Shown here: positions 17,173-27,107 of the stretch, piece after piece | Layout of the letters: every line of letters begins with the position of its first letter | Numbering within the stretch: position 1 is the stretch's first letter | Source: Neobacillus niacini | Lineage (GTDB): Bacteria > Bacillota > Bacilli > Bacillales > Cytobacillaceae | Reading direction: 5' to 3' | Length of the DNA stretch: 64,000 nt | Assembly: GCF_030817595.1 (NCBI RefSeq) | Contig: NZ_JAUSZN010000001.1 | Span: 194,001-258,000 of the forward strand | Notes under the pieces: model-generated | What the model was told of the DNA's origin: nothing | Databases searched by the model: none | What the model saw: the letters and a program-made list of their open reading frames with translations, nothing else | Program-made: the position numbers and the translations under genes

Positions 17173-19377
17173 ATGGCTTCAATATCGTCAAGAATAAGAA
17201 AAAAATCTTCAAAACTAAGAAATACAATACTAACGAGCGCGCTTGCTTTATCATTTTTAGCTCCAGTCATGGTCCCACAGGTAAACGCAAATAATGAGGA
17301 CCTGGGTTATGTAGATCCAACAACAAATGGCAATCCGGGTAATTCAGGAGCAAACACAGTAACCTATCGTGTACTTGCTAACTCGGCCACTGGGCAACCG
17401 GAAATCGAAGCAGCAAAGAAAGGAGTCCTTTCTCTTGATGGGAAGCAGTTTAGGGATTTAGATGGGGACAGGAGCCTGGATATCTACGAGGACTGGAGAA
17501 AACCTGTAAATCAGCGGGTTGCTGATTTGGTTTCCAAGATGACGCTTGCTGAAAAAGCAGGATTAATGCTGATCAACACACACACTCCAATTTCGAATCC
17601 AGCAGATGGAAGATATGTAAACTCGGATGATTCGATGATTGTCGGCAAAAACATGCGCTACGTCATTTTCCGTCAAACTCCAACAGTGGATGTAATCGCA
17701 AAATATACGAATCAACTGCAAGAACTAGGTGAGGCTTCAAGATTAGGAATTCCCGTTGTTGTAACGTCAAATCCACGGAATCATGCCTCTACGGATTACA
17801 CTAATATTACTGCAACCCAGGGACAACATTCTTTTTGGCCGGGTCCATTAGGTTTTGCAGCTGCAGGAGACTCAGAAGCTGTAAAGGAATTCTCTGAAAT
17901 CGCGGCAAAGGAATGGAGAGCCGCCGGAATACGCAAGGTCTACGGATATACCGCGGACATCGCTACTGACCCATTATGGGCAAGAATTGAAGATACATTT
18001 GGTGAGAATCCTAAAGTGGCCTCAGATATGATTTATAATGTAATTAAAGGATTTCAAGGTCATAAACTTGGTAAAGACAGTGTTGCGATCACTGTGAAGC
18101 ATTTCCCAGGTGGCGGAGCACGTGATAATGGTTTGGATCCGCATTTTGTGGAAGGTAAATTCAATCCATATCCGACAGAGGGAAGTTTACTTACGTATCA
18201 CATTCCTCCTTTCGAGGCAGCAATCGCAGCGGATGTATCGTCTATCATGCCTTATTACGCGTATCCAAGCAATGATAGTGCGGATCAAGGATTACCGTGG
18301 TATAGTGAAAACCAGCAGTTTGAAGAGGTCGGTTTCGCCTTAAATGATGCAATCTTAGATGGTTTCTTGCGTGGTCAGCTTGGTTTTAAAGGATATGTTA
18401 ACTCTGATACAGGTGCTGTTGGTCCTAATTCTTGGGGGGCTGAAGCTTTAACACCGGTTCAAAAAGTTGCAAAGGCAATCAATGCTGGGACAGATATTAT
18501 TTCTGGTTCATCTGATCCACTTCCTATCATTCAAGCAGTTGAACAAGGCTTACTTACGGAAGAGGCAGTTAATGAATCCGTATCCTTATTGCTAACTGAA
18601 ATGATGAATTTAGGACTGTTCGAAGATCCTTATGTAGATCCACAAAATGCTCTTGATGTGGTCGCAAATCCGGAAGCACAGAAACTTGCATATGAGGCAC
18701 ATCAAAAATCGATAGTTCTTTTACGTAATGATAAAAATCTATTACCTTTAAAAGATGCGAAGCTTAAAAAAGTAAAACTTTACGTCGAGATGTTCCCTGG
18801 CGGAACGAATGGAGCCAGTACGAAGGGGTTAATAGAAACCATTAAAAAGCATGATCCTTCTATAGCAATTACGAATGTTCTTAATGAAGCAACACATGCT
18901 TATATTTTTGTTAAACCTGTTCAGTCTAACTGGGATAATAATCCGAGAATTACTGTAGGGCCAGAAACAGGAATCACGAATGTTGAAAGAATTATCGAAA
19001 TACAAAAAACGGTTCCGACGATCACCGCTGTAAACATGACCAACCCATGGGTTCTGGATCATATTGAACCAAATGCTGCAGCATTAATCGCAACGTTTGG
19101 GACAAAGGCGGAGGCAATCGTCGATGTGATTCGTGGAGAATTCAATCCAATTGGAAAACTTCCATTCGCACTTCCGGCAAGTATGGAAGCAGTACACAAC
19201 GAAGTCGGAGATGTTCCAAGTTTTGCTCCGCAAGAAGACCCTGCATATCCATATGTAAATAAATCTGGTGATATTTATAAGTACGGATTTGGTCTCTCTT
19301 ATAATCAAGGTAAAGCGGTTGGAAAACCTGATCATGCAGGGGAAACAGGTACACCTGCTCATGCAGCCGTAAAATAA
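17173..19377 (+). CDS. Secreted GH3 glycoside hydrolase
   Basis: This is a 734-aa exo-acting beta-glycosidase of family 3. A signal peptide (about 1-39, ending VNA) shows export. The (beta/alpha)8 domain (about 85-480) holds KHFPGGGARDNGLDPHF and the nucleophile Asp412 in GYVNSDTGAVG. The alpha/beta sandwich domain follows from about residue 510 (KSIVLLRNDKNLLPL to FGLSYN). An acidic DxDxD-like loop, FRDLDGDRSLDIYEDW, follows the signal peptide. There is no anchor motif, so it is probably released. A perfect cre box lies just upstream. Substrate could be a beta-glucoside, xyloside or similar. Confidence 0.9.
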   Translation: MASISSRIRKKSSKLRNTILTSALALSFLAPVMVPQVNANNEDLGYVDPTTNGNPGNSGANTVTYRVLANSATGQPEIEAAKKGVLSLDGKQFRDLDGDRSLDIYEDWRKPVNQRVADLVSKMTLAEKAGLMLINTHTPISNPADGRYVNSDDSMIVGKNMRYVIFRQTPTVDVIAKYTNQLQELGEASRLGIPVVVTSNPRNHASTDYTNITATQGQHSFWPGPLGFAAAGDSEAVKEFSEIAAKEWRAAGIRKVYGYTADIATDPLWARIEDTFGENPKVASDMIYNVIKGFQGHKLGKDSVAITVKHFPGGGARDNGLDPHFVEGKFNPYPTEGSLLTYHIPPFEAAIAADVSSIMPYYAYPSNDSADQGLPWYSENQQFEEVGFALNDAILDGFLRGQLGFKGYVNSDTGAVGPNSWGAEALTPVQKVAKAINAGTDIISGSSDPLPIIQAVEQGLLTEEAVNESVSLLLTEMMNLGLFEDPYVDPQNALDVVANPEAQKLAYEAHQKSIVLLRNDKNLLPLKDAKLKKVKLYVEMFPGGTNGASTKGLIETIKKHDPSIAITNVLNEATHAYIFVKPVQSNWDNNPRITVGPETGITNVERIIEIQKTVPTITAVNMTNPWVLDHIEPNAAALIATFGTKAEAIVDVIRGEFNPIGKLPFALPASMEAVHNEVGDVPSFAPQEDPAYPYVNKSGDIYKYGFGLSYNQGKAVGKPDHAGETGTPAHAAVK

Positions 19378-19412
19378 ATAAAAATTGGGTTAAAGATTGT
19401 TTAATAAATAAA

Positions 19413-19450
19413 TAGAAAGGTCCATTCGCAGAGGATGGCCCTTCTATTTG
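19413..19450 (+). terminator. Terminator after the GH3 gene
   Basis: The stem agaaaggtccat / atggcccttct is followed by atttgcttt. The T-run is poor but the position fits. Confidence 0.6.
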
Positions 19451-19515
19451 CTTTATAAAAAAGTAATAATTTTATATCTATTTAATTTATTTTACACATG
19501 GTAGAATAATAAAAA

Positions 19516-19530
19516 ATGAAACCGCTTTTA
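19516..19530 (+). promoter_or_regulatory. cre-like box before the AraC gene
   Basis: The sequence atgaaaccgctttta matches the cre consensus except for one position (T in place of C). It lies about 30 bases before the regulator start. Confidence 0.4.
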
Positions 19531-19558
19531 CTTCTGCAACTGATTGGAGAGCATTTCA

Positions 19559-20620
19559 ATGAAGGTCAAAGGTTATAAGAATTTGTTAGAAATAATTAAT
19601 AAAAGAACTGGGAGAGAAGAATATTTTTTCCAGTATCCAGATATGGTCCCGAAATATGCTAAACAACAACCTTTTTTTGTTAAAGATAAGTTGGGAGATA
19701 AAGAATGGAAAATTATAATGGATAATGACGTGGAAGGAATTATAACATCTTATCCTAATAATGAGGTAAAAACCAATAAGTTTGCAATAAGGAGAAAAAC
19801 AAGATATATACCTATTTTAAAACACAAACATGAGTATATTGAAATTGTATATGTTTTAGAAGGTAGTTTTATTCAAGAAATAAAAGGAAAACAGATCGAG
19901 ATGAATAAAGGGGATTTATGTATTTTAGACAAAAATGTCGAACATAGTTCATTACCTTTACGTGATTCTGATGTCGTTGTTAATATTATTTTGACACCGG
20001 AATTTTTTGATGGTATTTTCATGCATTTATTGTCTTATGATAACTATATTTCCAATTATATTGTCAATAGTCTTTACTCTAAGAGTAAATCACAAAATTT
20101 CTTAATACACCATGTAAAAGACGATTCTGTCATAAAGATCATTTTAGAGAACCTTCTACTAGAATATTACTCAACTGAAATTAAATCTTCAGCCGCTATC
20201 AACGGCTATCTCCTAATTCTTTTTACAGAACTTTCAAGAGAAATTATTTATAGTACTGGTGACCCTATAAAGGATGAACAGCATCAGGTAAAGGAAAAAA
20301 TTTTAACTTTCATTAGAAATAGATATAAAGATACTAATCTTAATGAAATGGCGGATTATTTTCATTTTCATCCTAGTTATTTAAGCAGTCTTGTTAAAAA
20401 AGAATTTGGTAAAAATTTAAAGGATTTACTGACTGATGTACGAATGGCAGAAGCAAGCAAATTACTAAAAAACACAGATATGACAATTGAAAATATCGTA
20501 TATGAAGTAGGTTATACAAACTTTAGTTACTTTTATAAAGTATTTAAGAAAACATACGGTATGACTCCCAATCAATACAAAACAAATATAATAAAAAATA
20601 GTAAGTTAAAGGCAAAATAA
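19559..20620 (+). CDS. AraC-family transcriptional regulator with cupin domain
   Basis: The protein (353 aa from the ATG at 19559) has an N-terminal cupin-type sensing half (HKHEYIEIVYVLEGSFIQEI, about residues 87-106) and two C-terminal helix-turn-helix motifs (LNEMADYFHFHPSYLSSLVK and TIENIVYEVGYTNFSYFYK). The TTG at 19544 is part of the ribosome binding site (ttggagag), so the ATG is preferred. It stands between the secreted GH3 and GH2 genes and is a good candidate to control the 97-bp box shared by TRAP and GH2. That link is inference. Confidence 0.85.
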   Translation: MKVKGYKNLLEIINKRTGREEYFFQYPDMVPKYAKQQPFFVKDKLGDKEWKIIMDNDVEGIITSYPNNEVKTNKFAIRRKTRYIPILKHKHEYIEIVYVLEGSFIQEIKGKQIEMNKGDLCILDKNVEHSSLPLRDSDVVVNIILTPEFFDGIFMHLLSYDNYISNYIVNSLYSKSKSQNFLIHHVKDDSVIKIILENLLLEYYSTEIKSSAAINGYLLILFTELSREIIYSTGDPIKDEQHQVKEKILTFIRNRYKDTNLNEMADYFHFHPSYLSSLVKKEFGKNLKDLLTDVRMAEASKLLKNTDMTIENIVYEVGYTNFSYFYKVFKKTYGMTPNQYKTNIIKNSKLKAK

Positions 20621-20677
20621 CGGATGTTGTCTTTTTTTCGGAAAAGGAATGTTAATAAAAGACATAATATCCGTTAA
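20619..20677 (+). terminator. Long hairpin at the end of the AraC gene
   Basis: aacggatgttgtcttttt pairs imperfectly with aaaagacataatatccgtt after a loop of about 20 bases. The T-run lies within the stem, so termination is only likely. Confidence 0.45.
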
Positions 20678-20781
20678 ATTTGGTTGCGGAGTAATGGCTT
20701 AAAGAAATATATAGTTTATTAAAGCGATTTTTTTCTTTTAAAAAGAGTAATCATTAAAATTGATCGCGATTTCATAGTGAA

Positions 20782-20812
20782 GAAACTCCCGCCAAAATGG
20801 TGGGAGTTTTTT
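20782..20812 (+). terminator. Strong rho-independent terminator
   Basis: The stem aaactcccgcc / ggtgggagttt with a five-base loop is followed by a T-run (tttttt). It lies about 160 bases after the AraC stop; bases 20680-20780 show nothing else. Confidence 0.8.
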
Positions 20813-20861
20813 GATTCCCTTTTTCTCAAATAAAGTAGGCCATTAATGTAAATATTCTACC

Positions 20862-20958
20862 ACCTTAATAAAACATATAGTCGCCTAAATAATCAACATT
20901 ACTTAATATTTATTAAATTTGTAAAATTAGGATAAGTAAGCGGTTTCCGAATGAGAGG
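20862..20958 (+). promoter_or_regulatory. 97-bp upstream box of the GH2 gene (copy 2)
   Basis: This is the gapless counterpart of 14044-14140, 80 of 97 bases identical. The cre-like right part here reads agtaagcggtttccga. It ends in gagagg followed by gtg, which resembles the ribosome binding site of the TRAP copy. From that GTG a 12-codon frame (MIQLKYKTVNKV) can be read, which may be a relic or leader. A second cre-like tgtaagtgctttaaca lies at about 20996, before the GH2 start. Confidence 0.6.
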
Positions 20959-21035
20959 TGGTGATTCAATTAAAGTACAAAACGGTTAACAAAGTGTAAG
21001 TGCTTTAACAGAAAAAAATTGAAAGGGAGAGAGAG

Positions 21036-23318
21036 ATGTTTTTAATGGTAAATAATTTAAAAAAATCGGTACTATTTATGCTGGTTATCTTACTGGTATT
21101 TACTCTTCTAATACCAGGTGTAAGCGCCGATCAAGGGGTAAAAAGCGATCTTAAAAAAACAGTAGTCAATGCAGGTAGGATTGTTGAAAATATTGATAAT
21201 GATTGGACATTCTATAAGGGTACTCAAGGTGTAGACGAAAATTTTAGTGCAAATAATTTCAATGATAGTAGTTGGAAAAAGATTAGCCTTCCTCACACCT
21301 GGAACGCTGAAGATGGTAGTGGAATAGCTCCAAATTACCAAGGAGATGGATGGTACAGAAAGCAACTGGATATTCCTGAAACCTACAAGGGCAAAAAATT
21401 GTTCTTACAATTTGAAGCTGCAAACAAAGAAGCAGAAGTATTTGTTAATGGTCAGTCTGTACATACCAACATAGGTGGCTATCTTGCATTTACAGTTGAT
21501 ATTACAGACTATGTAGGCTATGGACAAAAAAATATTATAGCGGTAAGAGTGAACAATGAAGTGAAAGATTCAGCTCCACTTCAAGGAGACTTCACCTTTT
21601 TTGGTGGTATATACAGAAGTGTAAATCTATTAGTTACCGATAAAACTCATATTGATGTAGAAGATTATGGCTCAAGCGGTGTATATGTGACCATTCCTAA
21701 TGATAAATCTATTGAGGAAAATGCTGAAGTAACACTTACAGTACCTGTTAAAGTAAACAGTGATGATGTTGAAAGCAAATCAAACTCTATAGAAGTTAGA
21801 GCTCAAATTAAAGATGCAGAGGGTAAAGTCAGATCAAGAATAGAATTAAAGGCTGATGGGAAAAAGTTAAAATCTGCAAATGCTTCAGGAGGTAATCTTG
21901 AATTTACAGGTACAATGAAAGTAAATAAACCACACCTTTGGAATGGAACAAAGGATCCTTACCAGTATACTGTTGAAGTTACGGTAACAAGAAAAGGCGA
22001 GGTAATTGACCGGGGAAATGAAAAAGTAGGGTTTCGTTATTTTTCTGTCGACCCTAATAAAGGATTCTTTCTAAATGGAAAAAGTTATCCACTTCATGGT
22101 GTAAATATCCATCAGGATAGAAAAGGTTATGGTAATGCAGTACCAAATGATGTCAGGGCAGAGGATTTTGAACTTATTAAGGAAATTGGTGCTAACACAC
22201 TTAGGGTCGCTCACTATCCACACTCCCAGTATGTTTACAATAAGGCTGATGAAATGGGGTTGGTGGTTTGGGCTGAGATTCCATTGGTAAACACAATGAC
22301 ACTAACAGAAGAATTTTCGAACAATGCCGAAAAGCAATTAACTGAGATGATTAAACAAAACTATAATCACCCGTCCATTGTAACATGGGGTCTTCAAAAT
22401 GAATTTGGTGGTAACGGCTTTTATACTAGCAGGAATGCTAGTGAAAGTCTTGAAGAGCAGTATGCTGCGGCAACGGAATTGATTGATCGTTTGGCAAAGA
22501 AAGCAGAAGAATTAGATCCTAACAGACCGACTACTCACGCTATTCAGGGGAATAATTCCCGTGATCCTGAAGGTTATAAGGAAGTTTTGGATCGACATTT
22601 GCCTTGGAATGAAAGTGGAAGCATAGATACTGCCTCTTTTAATGCCTATTTTGGTTGGTATTATAATAAAGCTGGAGATTTAGCGGACTATCTTGACAGA
22701 TTACATGAAGAGCATCCAAATGTTCCACTAGGTATTTCCGAGTATGGCAGCGGTGCAAACCCATATCAGCATGACGTCATTGATGAAGACTTTATCAACA
22801 ACTGGGATGGGGCAGATTCCCGTGGTCCATGGCAGCCAGAAGAATTTCAAAATTATCTACATGAAAGTGCATGGAGCATCATTAGTGAGCGTCCTTGGTT
22901 ATGGGCAACTCATATCTGGAATATGTTTGATTTTGGCGTTGCCGGTAAAAATGAGGCCTCAACACCAGGCATTAATACCAAGGGTCTCGTGTCACATGAT
23001 CGCCAGCTTAAGAAGGATGCATTCTATTTCTATAAAGCACAATGGAATAAGGAAGACCAGTTTGTATATATCACAAGCAGAAGATATTCTGATAGAACAG
23101 AAAATACTACTCCTGTAAAAGTTTATTCAAACCTAAAGGAAGTAACTTTAACTGTTAGCGGTAAGGATTACGGTAAGGGAAGAATGCAGCAGCCAGGTGT
23201 ATTTGTTTGGGAAGGTGTAGAACTAAATGAAAGTGGCAATGTAGTAATTGCATCAGCTAAAAAAGCAGATGGAACGAATGTCGCGGATACTGTTACTACT
23301 TGGAAGGTTGTTAAATAA
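21036..23318 (+). CDS. Secreted GH2 beta-galactosidase/beta-glucuronidase-type enzyme
   Basis: This 760-aa enzyme has a signal peptide (about 1-31, ending VSA) and then the GH2 layout: sugar-binding jelly roll (about 45-205, SLPHTWNAEDGSG), Ig-like domain (about 215-330) and a TIM barrel. The catalytic acid/base is Glu456 in TWGLQNEFGG and the nucleophile is Glu569 in GISEYGSG. GH2 enzymes remove beta-linked galactose, glucuronate or mannose from chain ends; which one is not decidable here. Start ATG follows gaaagggagag. The 97-bp box links its regulation to the TRAP operon. Confidence 0.9.
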   Translation: MFLMVNNLKKSVLFMLVILLVFTLLIPGVSADQGVKSDLKKTVVNAGRIVENIDNDWTFYKGTQGVDENFSANNFNDSSWKKISLPHTWNAEDGSGIAPNYQGDGWYRKQLDIPETYKGKKLFLQFEAANKEAEVFVNGQSVHTNIGGYLAFTVDITDYVGYGQKNIIAVRVNNEVKDSAPLQGDFTFFGGIYRSVNLLVTDKTHIDVEDYGSSGVYVTIPNDKSIEENAEVTLTVPVKVNSDDVESKSNSIEVRAQIKDAEGKVRSRIELKADGKKLKSANASGGNLEFTGTMKVNKPHLWNGTKDPYQYTVEVTVTRKGEVIDRGNEKVGFRYFSVDPNKGFFLNGKSYPLHGVNIHQDRKGYGNAVPNDVRAEDFELIKEIGANTLRVAHYPHSQYVYNKADEMGLVVWAEIPLVNTMTLTEEFSNNAEKQLTEMIKQNYNHPSIVTWGLQNEFGGNGFYTSRNASESLEEQYAAATELIDRLAKKAEELDPNRPTTHAIQGNNSRDPEGYKEVLDRHLPWNESGSIDTASFNAYFGWYYNKAGDLADYLDRLHEEHPNVPLGISEYGSGANPYQHDVIDEDFINNWDGADSRGPWQPEEFQNYLHESAWSIISERPWLWATHIWNMFDFGVAGKNEASTPGINTKGLVSHDRQLKKDAFYFYKAQWNKEDQFVYITSRRYSDRTENTTPVKVYSNLKEVTLTVSGKDYGKGRMQQPGVFVWEGVELNESGNVVIASAKKADGTNVADTVTTWKVVK

Positions 23319-23351
23319 TCTTTTAGGTATTGATTAGGGTAAACATTTTAA

Positions 23352-23389
23352 AAAAGCTGGTATGATGAATTTTATCATGCCAGCTTTTA
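23352..23389 (+). terminator. Terminator after the GH2 gene
   Basis: The stem aaaagctggtatgat / atcatgccagctttt is long and near-perfect and is followed by actttaatt. It may also serve the converging minus-strand remnant. Confidence 0.75.
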
Positions 23390-23439
23390 CTTTAATTAGC
23401 CATAAAAAATAAGATGAAGATGCAGACTACACAGCAACT

Positions 23440-23762
23440 TTAATTATTTAACTTACGTAAAAAAACATCTAATTCATCATTTGATTGAAATTTATAAGCA
23501 TACCCATAGCAAATCGGTCCATTACCAGTGTGCTCTCTCTTAGGAAATTCTAGGAAAGATGTATGATGATTTAACCCCGTAGATTTTTCCACTAGTTCTT
23601 TATTTGCTTCAACCGTTTTGGATTTAAAACAATAGTAATCTCTTTATTTGGAAGTAAGTAAATTACTTCATTGTTTACAATATTTTTAAATTCAACAGCT
23701 TTTGATGTTTCTTTCATCGTTTTAAAATTATTTAATCCAAAAGTATTTTGTATATTTCCCAT
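23440..23762 (-). pseudogene. Frameshifted small hypothetical gene
   Basis: On the minus strand the ATG at 23760-23762 begins MGNIQNTFGLNNFKTMKET and runs to VLNPK. The frame then closes, but adding one A to the A-run gives TVEANKELVEKSTGLNHH and continues to LDVFLRKLNN and a stop at 23440. The restored product would be about 107 aa. It belongs to no family recognised here. A ribosome binding site (agaggcg) precedes the start. A one-base loss in an A-run could be a real mutation or a sequencing error. Confidence 0.55.
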
Positions 23763-23912
23763 ATTACAATTCGCCTCTTACAGTAATTAATGCCTAACTC
23801 TATTATAAGGTATAAATCAATCATTTTTGACATAATAACTCCTGTTTTGGTGATTTTAGTAGTATAGTAATAGTAGTAGTATGTTCCGAGTGAAGAAAAG
23901 GGATGGTGGAAT

Positions 23913-24818
23913 ATGGCGGATAGAAATATAACGGTAATTGGAAGTATTAACATGGATTTAGTCACGAGTACCGCTCAAATACCTAAGGTTGGAGAAACCG
24001 TGTTAGGGAATTCTTTTCATACTATTCCGGGTGGTAAGGGTGCAAATCAAGCGGTGGCAGCAGCCCGGCTTGGTGCCGATGTGACGATGGTCGGCGCTGT
24101 GGGGAACGATTCTTTTGGTAAAACACTAGTGGAACATTTAATAAATGAAGGAATAAACACAGAAAATATCGTGAAAGTGAAGGATACCTCTACTGGAATT
24201 GCTTCTATTATAGTATCGGAAGCTGATAACAGTATTATTGTCGTGCCCGGAGCAAACAATCATATAACGCCGGAGGTAATCAATAAGCATAAAGATAAAA
24301 TCATAAATAGTAATATTCTATTATTACAATTAGAGATTCCCCTTGAAAGTGTCACTAGGGCCGTGGAGCTTGCAAAAAAGCATGGAATACGAACAATATT
24401 AAATCCGGCACCGATTCAAACGCTTCCGAAGGAATTGCTAGAAATGGTGGATTATCTAACACCGAATGAACATGAACAAGCATTGCTGTTTGATTCCATA
24501 GACGGGACAGAGGAAGAATTAGCAAAGTTTAAGGAAAAGTGTATTGTAACCAAAGGGTCCAAAGGCGTTATGATTTATAAAAATGGCGAAAAAATTGAAA
24601 TTCCAAGCATCCAGGTTGAGGCTGTGGATACAACAGGTGCAGGTGATTCATTTAATGGTGCATTGGCCACTGCTTTATGTGAGGGGCTTGATATTGAAGA
24701 GGCCAGTCGGTTTGCCAATGTTGTTGGGGCCATCTCGGTTACGAAGCTAGGGGCACAAACAGGAATGCCGACCAAAAAGGAAGTAGAAGAATTTATGCAC
24801 TTACATAAATCATCTTAA
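23913..24818 (+). CDS. rbsK: Ribokinase (PfkB family)
   Basis: Ribokinase phosphorylates D-ribose to ribose 5-phosphate with ATP in the cytoplasm. The 301-aa protein has GSINMDLV (residues 9-16), the sugar-binding PGGKGANQAVAAARLGA (about 38-54) and the PfkB signature with the catalytic base in DTTGAGDSFNGALATAL (about 238-254). The start follows gggatggtgg. No rbsD or Rbs transporter genes adjoin it, so it is a single-gene unit bounded by terminators. A closely related sugar kinase specificity cannot be excluded. Confidence 0.88.
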   Translation: MADRNITVIGSINMDLVTSTAQIPKVGETVLGNSFHTIPGGKGANQAVAAARLGADVTMVGAVGNDSFGKTLVEHLINEGINTENIVKVKDTSTGIASIIVSEADNSIIVVPGANNHITPEVINKHKDKIINSNILLLQLEIPLESVTRAVELAKKHGIRTILNPAPIQTLPKELLEMVDYLTPNEHEQALLFDSIDGTEEELAKFKEKCIVTKGSKGVMIYKNGEKIEIPSIQVEAVDTTGAGDSFNGALATALCEGLDIEEASRFANVVGAISVTKLGAQTGMPTKKEVEEFMHLHKSS

Positions 24819-24848
24819 ATTGGAGTTAAATCTTCCCAAATTATCAAT

Positions 24849-24903
24849 AAGCCGAAAATATGCAAATTGTCATTCGTCTTTTGCAAATTTTACGGCTTTT
24901 TAC
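24849..24903 (+). terminator. Terminator after ribokinase
   Basis: The stem aagccgaaaatatgcaaa pairs with tttgcaaattttacggctt and is followed by a T-run. Confidence 0.75.
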
Positions 24904-24981
24904 ATTCAAAATGATACTGCCATAAACGGCGTCAATAGATTTAGACGATCTATTGACCACTCTGAAACTGTAAATAAAAAT

Positions 24982-25003
24982 GCCCATCCTTATGTGGATG
25001 GAC
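24982..25003 (-). terminator. Terminator of the DUF3231 gene (minus strand)
   Basis: gtccatcc / ggatgggc on the minus strand, with a six-base loop, is followed by atttttattt. Confidence 0.7.
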
Positions 25004-25013
25004 ATGATAGTCA

Positions 25014-26018
25014 TTATTTTTGTTGTGCGATTTCTTCTCTATTAGGAGCCAGAGGCGGTTGTTCTAACCATTTATTTTGTACCATCAAATCAAACCATTT
25101 TTTTGTTATCATCAGATTTTTTAGGATCGTACCCTCATAAGCTGTCACAAGATCAGTTCTCATGGATGATGCAAGACCAGCTCCATGATAGTTTTGTGCA
25201 GCTTGAAATAAGAAACCGATATGATACAACATCAACTTATCCGAAAAAGGAGAATCGGTTGAAGTTGTCACTTCTGTTTCCCATGATTTCGGAACTGGTA
25301 AATTGTCCGCTTGCATAATTTTTGTAAATGTTTTTATTTGTTGATCAGCTGTCTTCTCTGAATCCGTTAAAAACTTTCGTACTTCTTTTGTTTGAGCAAC
25401 TTGACTGAATGCGATAGAAAGAGTTTTAGCCATAATACTCTTTTTTAGGTTCAAAGAAATACTAATGAGTTCAGTCGCTGCTAATTTTCGACCCTTTCCG
25501 AAAAATCCGTCTGTGAAATCTTGGCTTGTAATATATTGAGGGTTTTGAGCTGGATAAAATAATGGGTCTCTCTGAAAATTTCCTTTCTCAAGCAATAACT
25601 CAATGGTTTGATGATACATCTTTTTTGCATCGTTATCGCATGAATCGTAAAAATCTCTCAAATCTTTTCTAACCGATACAGCTAATGAAGTGCTGTGCCC
25701 CAGCAAACCATGTAATATCATGATATGTAAATAATTTAGGCAGAATATATCCGTGAACAATCTCGGTTTGCCTTTAAAGAGGTCAGATTCAGTAAATCCA
25801 ATTGGAATTGGAAATCCCTCAATCTCCATAAAAGTTACGATTTGTCTCTTTTGTTTTTCAAATGTAGTAATAGCATCCTCAAAAATCGCTTTTATTGGCT
25901 CGTCTTCAATAATAGAAACCATGTACCGATTTACTACATCTGTCATTGTGCCGTTCACGTACTCTCCCCATAGAGTTCCTATTTCGGAAGATGTGAGTTT
26001 TAATTTATTCTCATCCAC
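25014..26018 (-). CDS. DUF3231 family protein
   Basis: The 334-aa protein has the two-repeat, all-helical layout of DUF3231, found mainly in endospore-forming Bacillaceae. The halves share wording: LTSSEIGTLWGEYVNGTM with GFPIPIGFTESDLF in the first, and DNLPVPKSWETEVTT in the second, each followed by a ferritin-like helical segment (LHIMILHGLLGHS and LMLYHIGFLFQAA). The function is not established. It starts with ATG behind gaggtgatcgtg on the minus strand and is transcribed alone. Confidence 0.85.
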   Translation of the reverse strand: MDENKLKLTSSEIGTLWGEYVNGTMTDVVNRYMVSIIEDEPIKAIFEDAITTFEKQKRQIVTFMEIEGFPIPIGFTESDLFKGKPRLFTDIFCLNYLHIMILHGLLGHSTSLAVSVRKDLRDFYDSCDNDAKKMYHQTIELLLEKGNFQRDPLFYPAQNPQYITSQDFTDGFFGKGRKLAATELISISLNLKKSIMAKTLSIAFSQVAQTKEVRKFLTDSEKTADQQIKTFTKIMQADNLPVPKSWETEVTTSTDSPFSDKLMLYHIGFLFQAAQNYHGAGLASSMRTDLVTAYEGTILKNLMITKKWFDLMVQNKWLEQPPLAPNREEIAQQK

Positions 26019-26129
26019 ACGATCACCTCATCAATATTATTTACCAATTCAGTAAGTGTTATGATTCAAAAAATCTATTTGCATATATGGCAGCTGGTTT
26101 CTTATTCCGCTAACGGTTCTATAACCACT

Positions 26130-26162
26130 AAAAAAACAGTGGGAAACTAATGCTTCCCACTG
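26130..26162 (-). terminator. Terminator of the EamA gene (minus strand)
   Basis: cagtgggaa / ttcccactg is followed on the minus strand by TTTTTTT. It lies just after the EamA stop codon. Confidence 0.8.
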
Positions 26163-26171
26163 CGTATTACG

Positions 26172-27032
26172 TTATTTAACTGGCGTTTTCATTAGTAGTT
26201 TTGAAAATGTGACAGAAATTTCACTAATAAAAGTTGAGCCTAAAAGTAATGTACCACCAAGTATTTGAATAAATGTCATTTGTTCTTGAAGGATAATTGC
26301 CGAAATAAGTATTGCCACAAAAGGATCGACATAGCTTAGCATCGCAATACTTTGTCCTTTCAACTTCGCCATACCTGAGAAGAACAACCAAAATCCTATA
26401 CCTGTATTGATGACACCTAAAATTAAGATAAAAGGAATGGAAGAACTGGATACTTCAAAAATACCAAAGCCTTCAGTAAAGAAAACATATGGCGTGAGAA
26501 GTAAAGCTGTTGTTCCGAGCTGAATGATTGTCAACTCTAATTTTCCTAGATCTTTAATGAATTTATTTAATAACAATAATGCAGCATAAAAAGCAGCTGC
26601 AATTAATCCATAAGAAAGCCCAAGGATATCTTCTGATTTAGACGCACTTACACCTTCTCCTACAATCAATAACATGCCGATTATCGCGAAACCGATACAA
26701 CCCATCTTTTTAAAAGATAATTGTTCCCTAAGTACAAATGGTGAAAGAATCATCACAAAGACAGGTGCAAAGTAATAACCTAGCGTTGCGTTCGCAATTG
26801 TCGTATGGTCGTACGATTTATAAAGAAAGATCCAATTTCCACCCAACGCGATACTGGAAAGAAACAAAAATAAAGCATTCGATTTAACTAAATTCCACGA
26901 TAATTTTTTCTTCATTATGAAGAGTATTAATGTTAAAAATATGCATCCTATGAAACTGCTTAGTAAAGCTCTTTCGCTCGAAGAAAGATCAATGTATCGA
27001 ACAACTAAACCAATTGTACCGAAAATAATCAT
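26172..27032 (-). CDS. EamA-family drug/metabolite transporter
   Basis: This 286-aa membrane protein has ten hydrophobic segments in two EamA repeats (about residues 1-135 and 145-280), with GLSYGLIAAAFYAALLLLNKF opening the second. Family members export small metabolites or take up nucleotide-sugar-like compounds; the substrate is unknown. The start is uncertain. The best ribosome binding site (gaaggag, at about 27070) leads to an ATG that is out of frame, and the in-frame stretch upstream (DESKIQFILS) has no start codon. A small deletion may have damaged the original start. The ATG at 27030-27032 is used here. Confidence 0.8.
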   Translation of the reverse strand: MIIFGTIGLVVRYIDLSSSERALLSSFIGCIFLTLILFIMKKKLSWNLVKSNALFLFLSSIALGGNWIFLYKSYDHTTIANATLGYYFAPVFVMILSPFVLREQLSFKKMGCIGFAIIGMLLIVGEGVSASKSEDILGLSYGLIAAAFYAALLLLNKFIKDLGKLELTIIQLGTTALLLTPYVFFTEGFGIFEVSSSSIPFILILGVINTGIGFWLFFSGMAKLKGQSIAMLSYVDPFVAILISAIILQEQMTFIQILGGTLLLGSTFISEISVTFSKLLMKTPVK

Positions 27033-27107
27033 TGATAATATAAACTGTATTTTAGATTCATCGTTTACTCCTTCGAATCTACGAAACAGCTTATATTTCG
27101 CAGATTC

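Noticed and set aside
24820..25140. 106-aa ORF after ribokinase
   Set aside because: It reads through the ribokinase terminator and then antisense to the DUF3231 gene.
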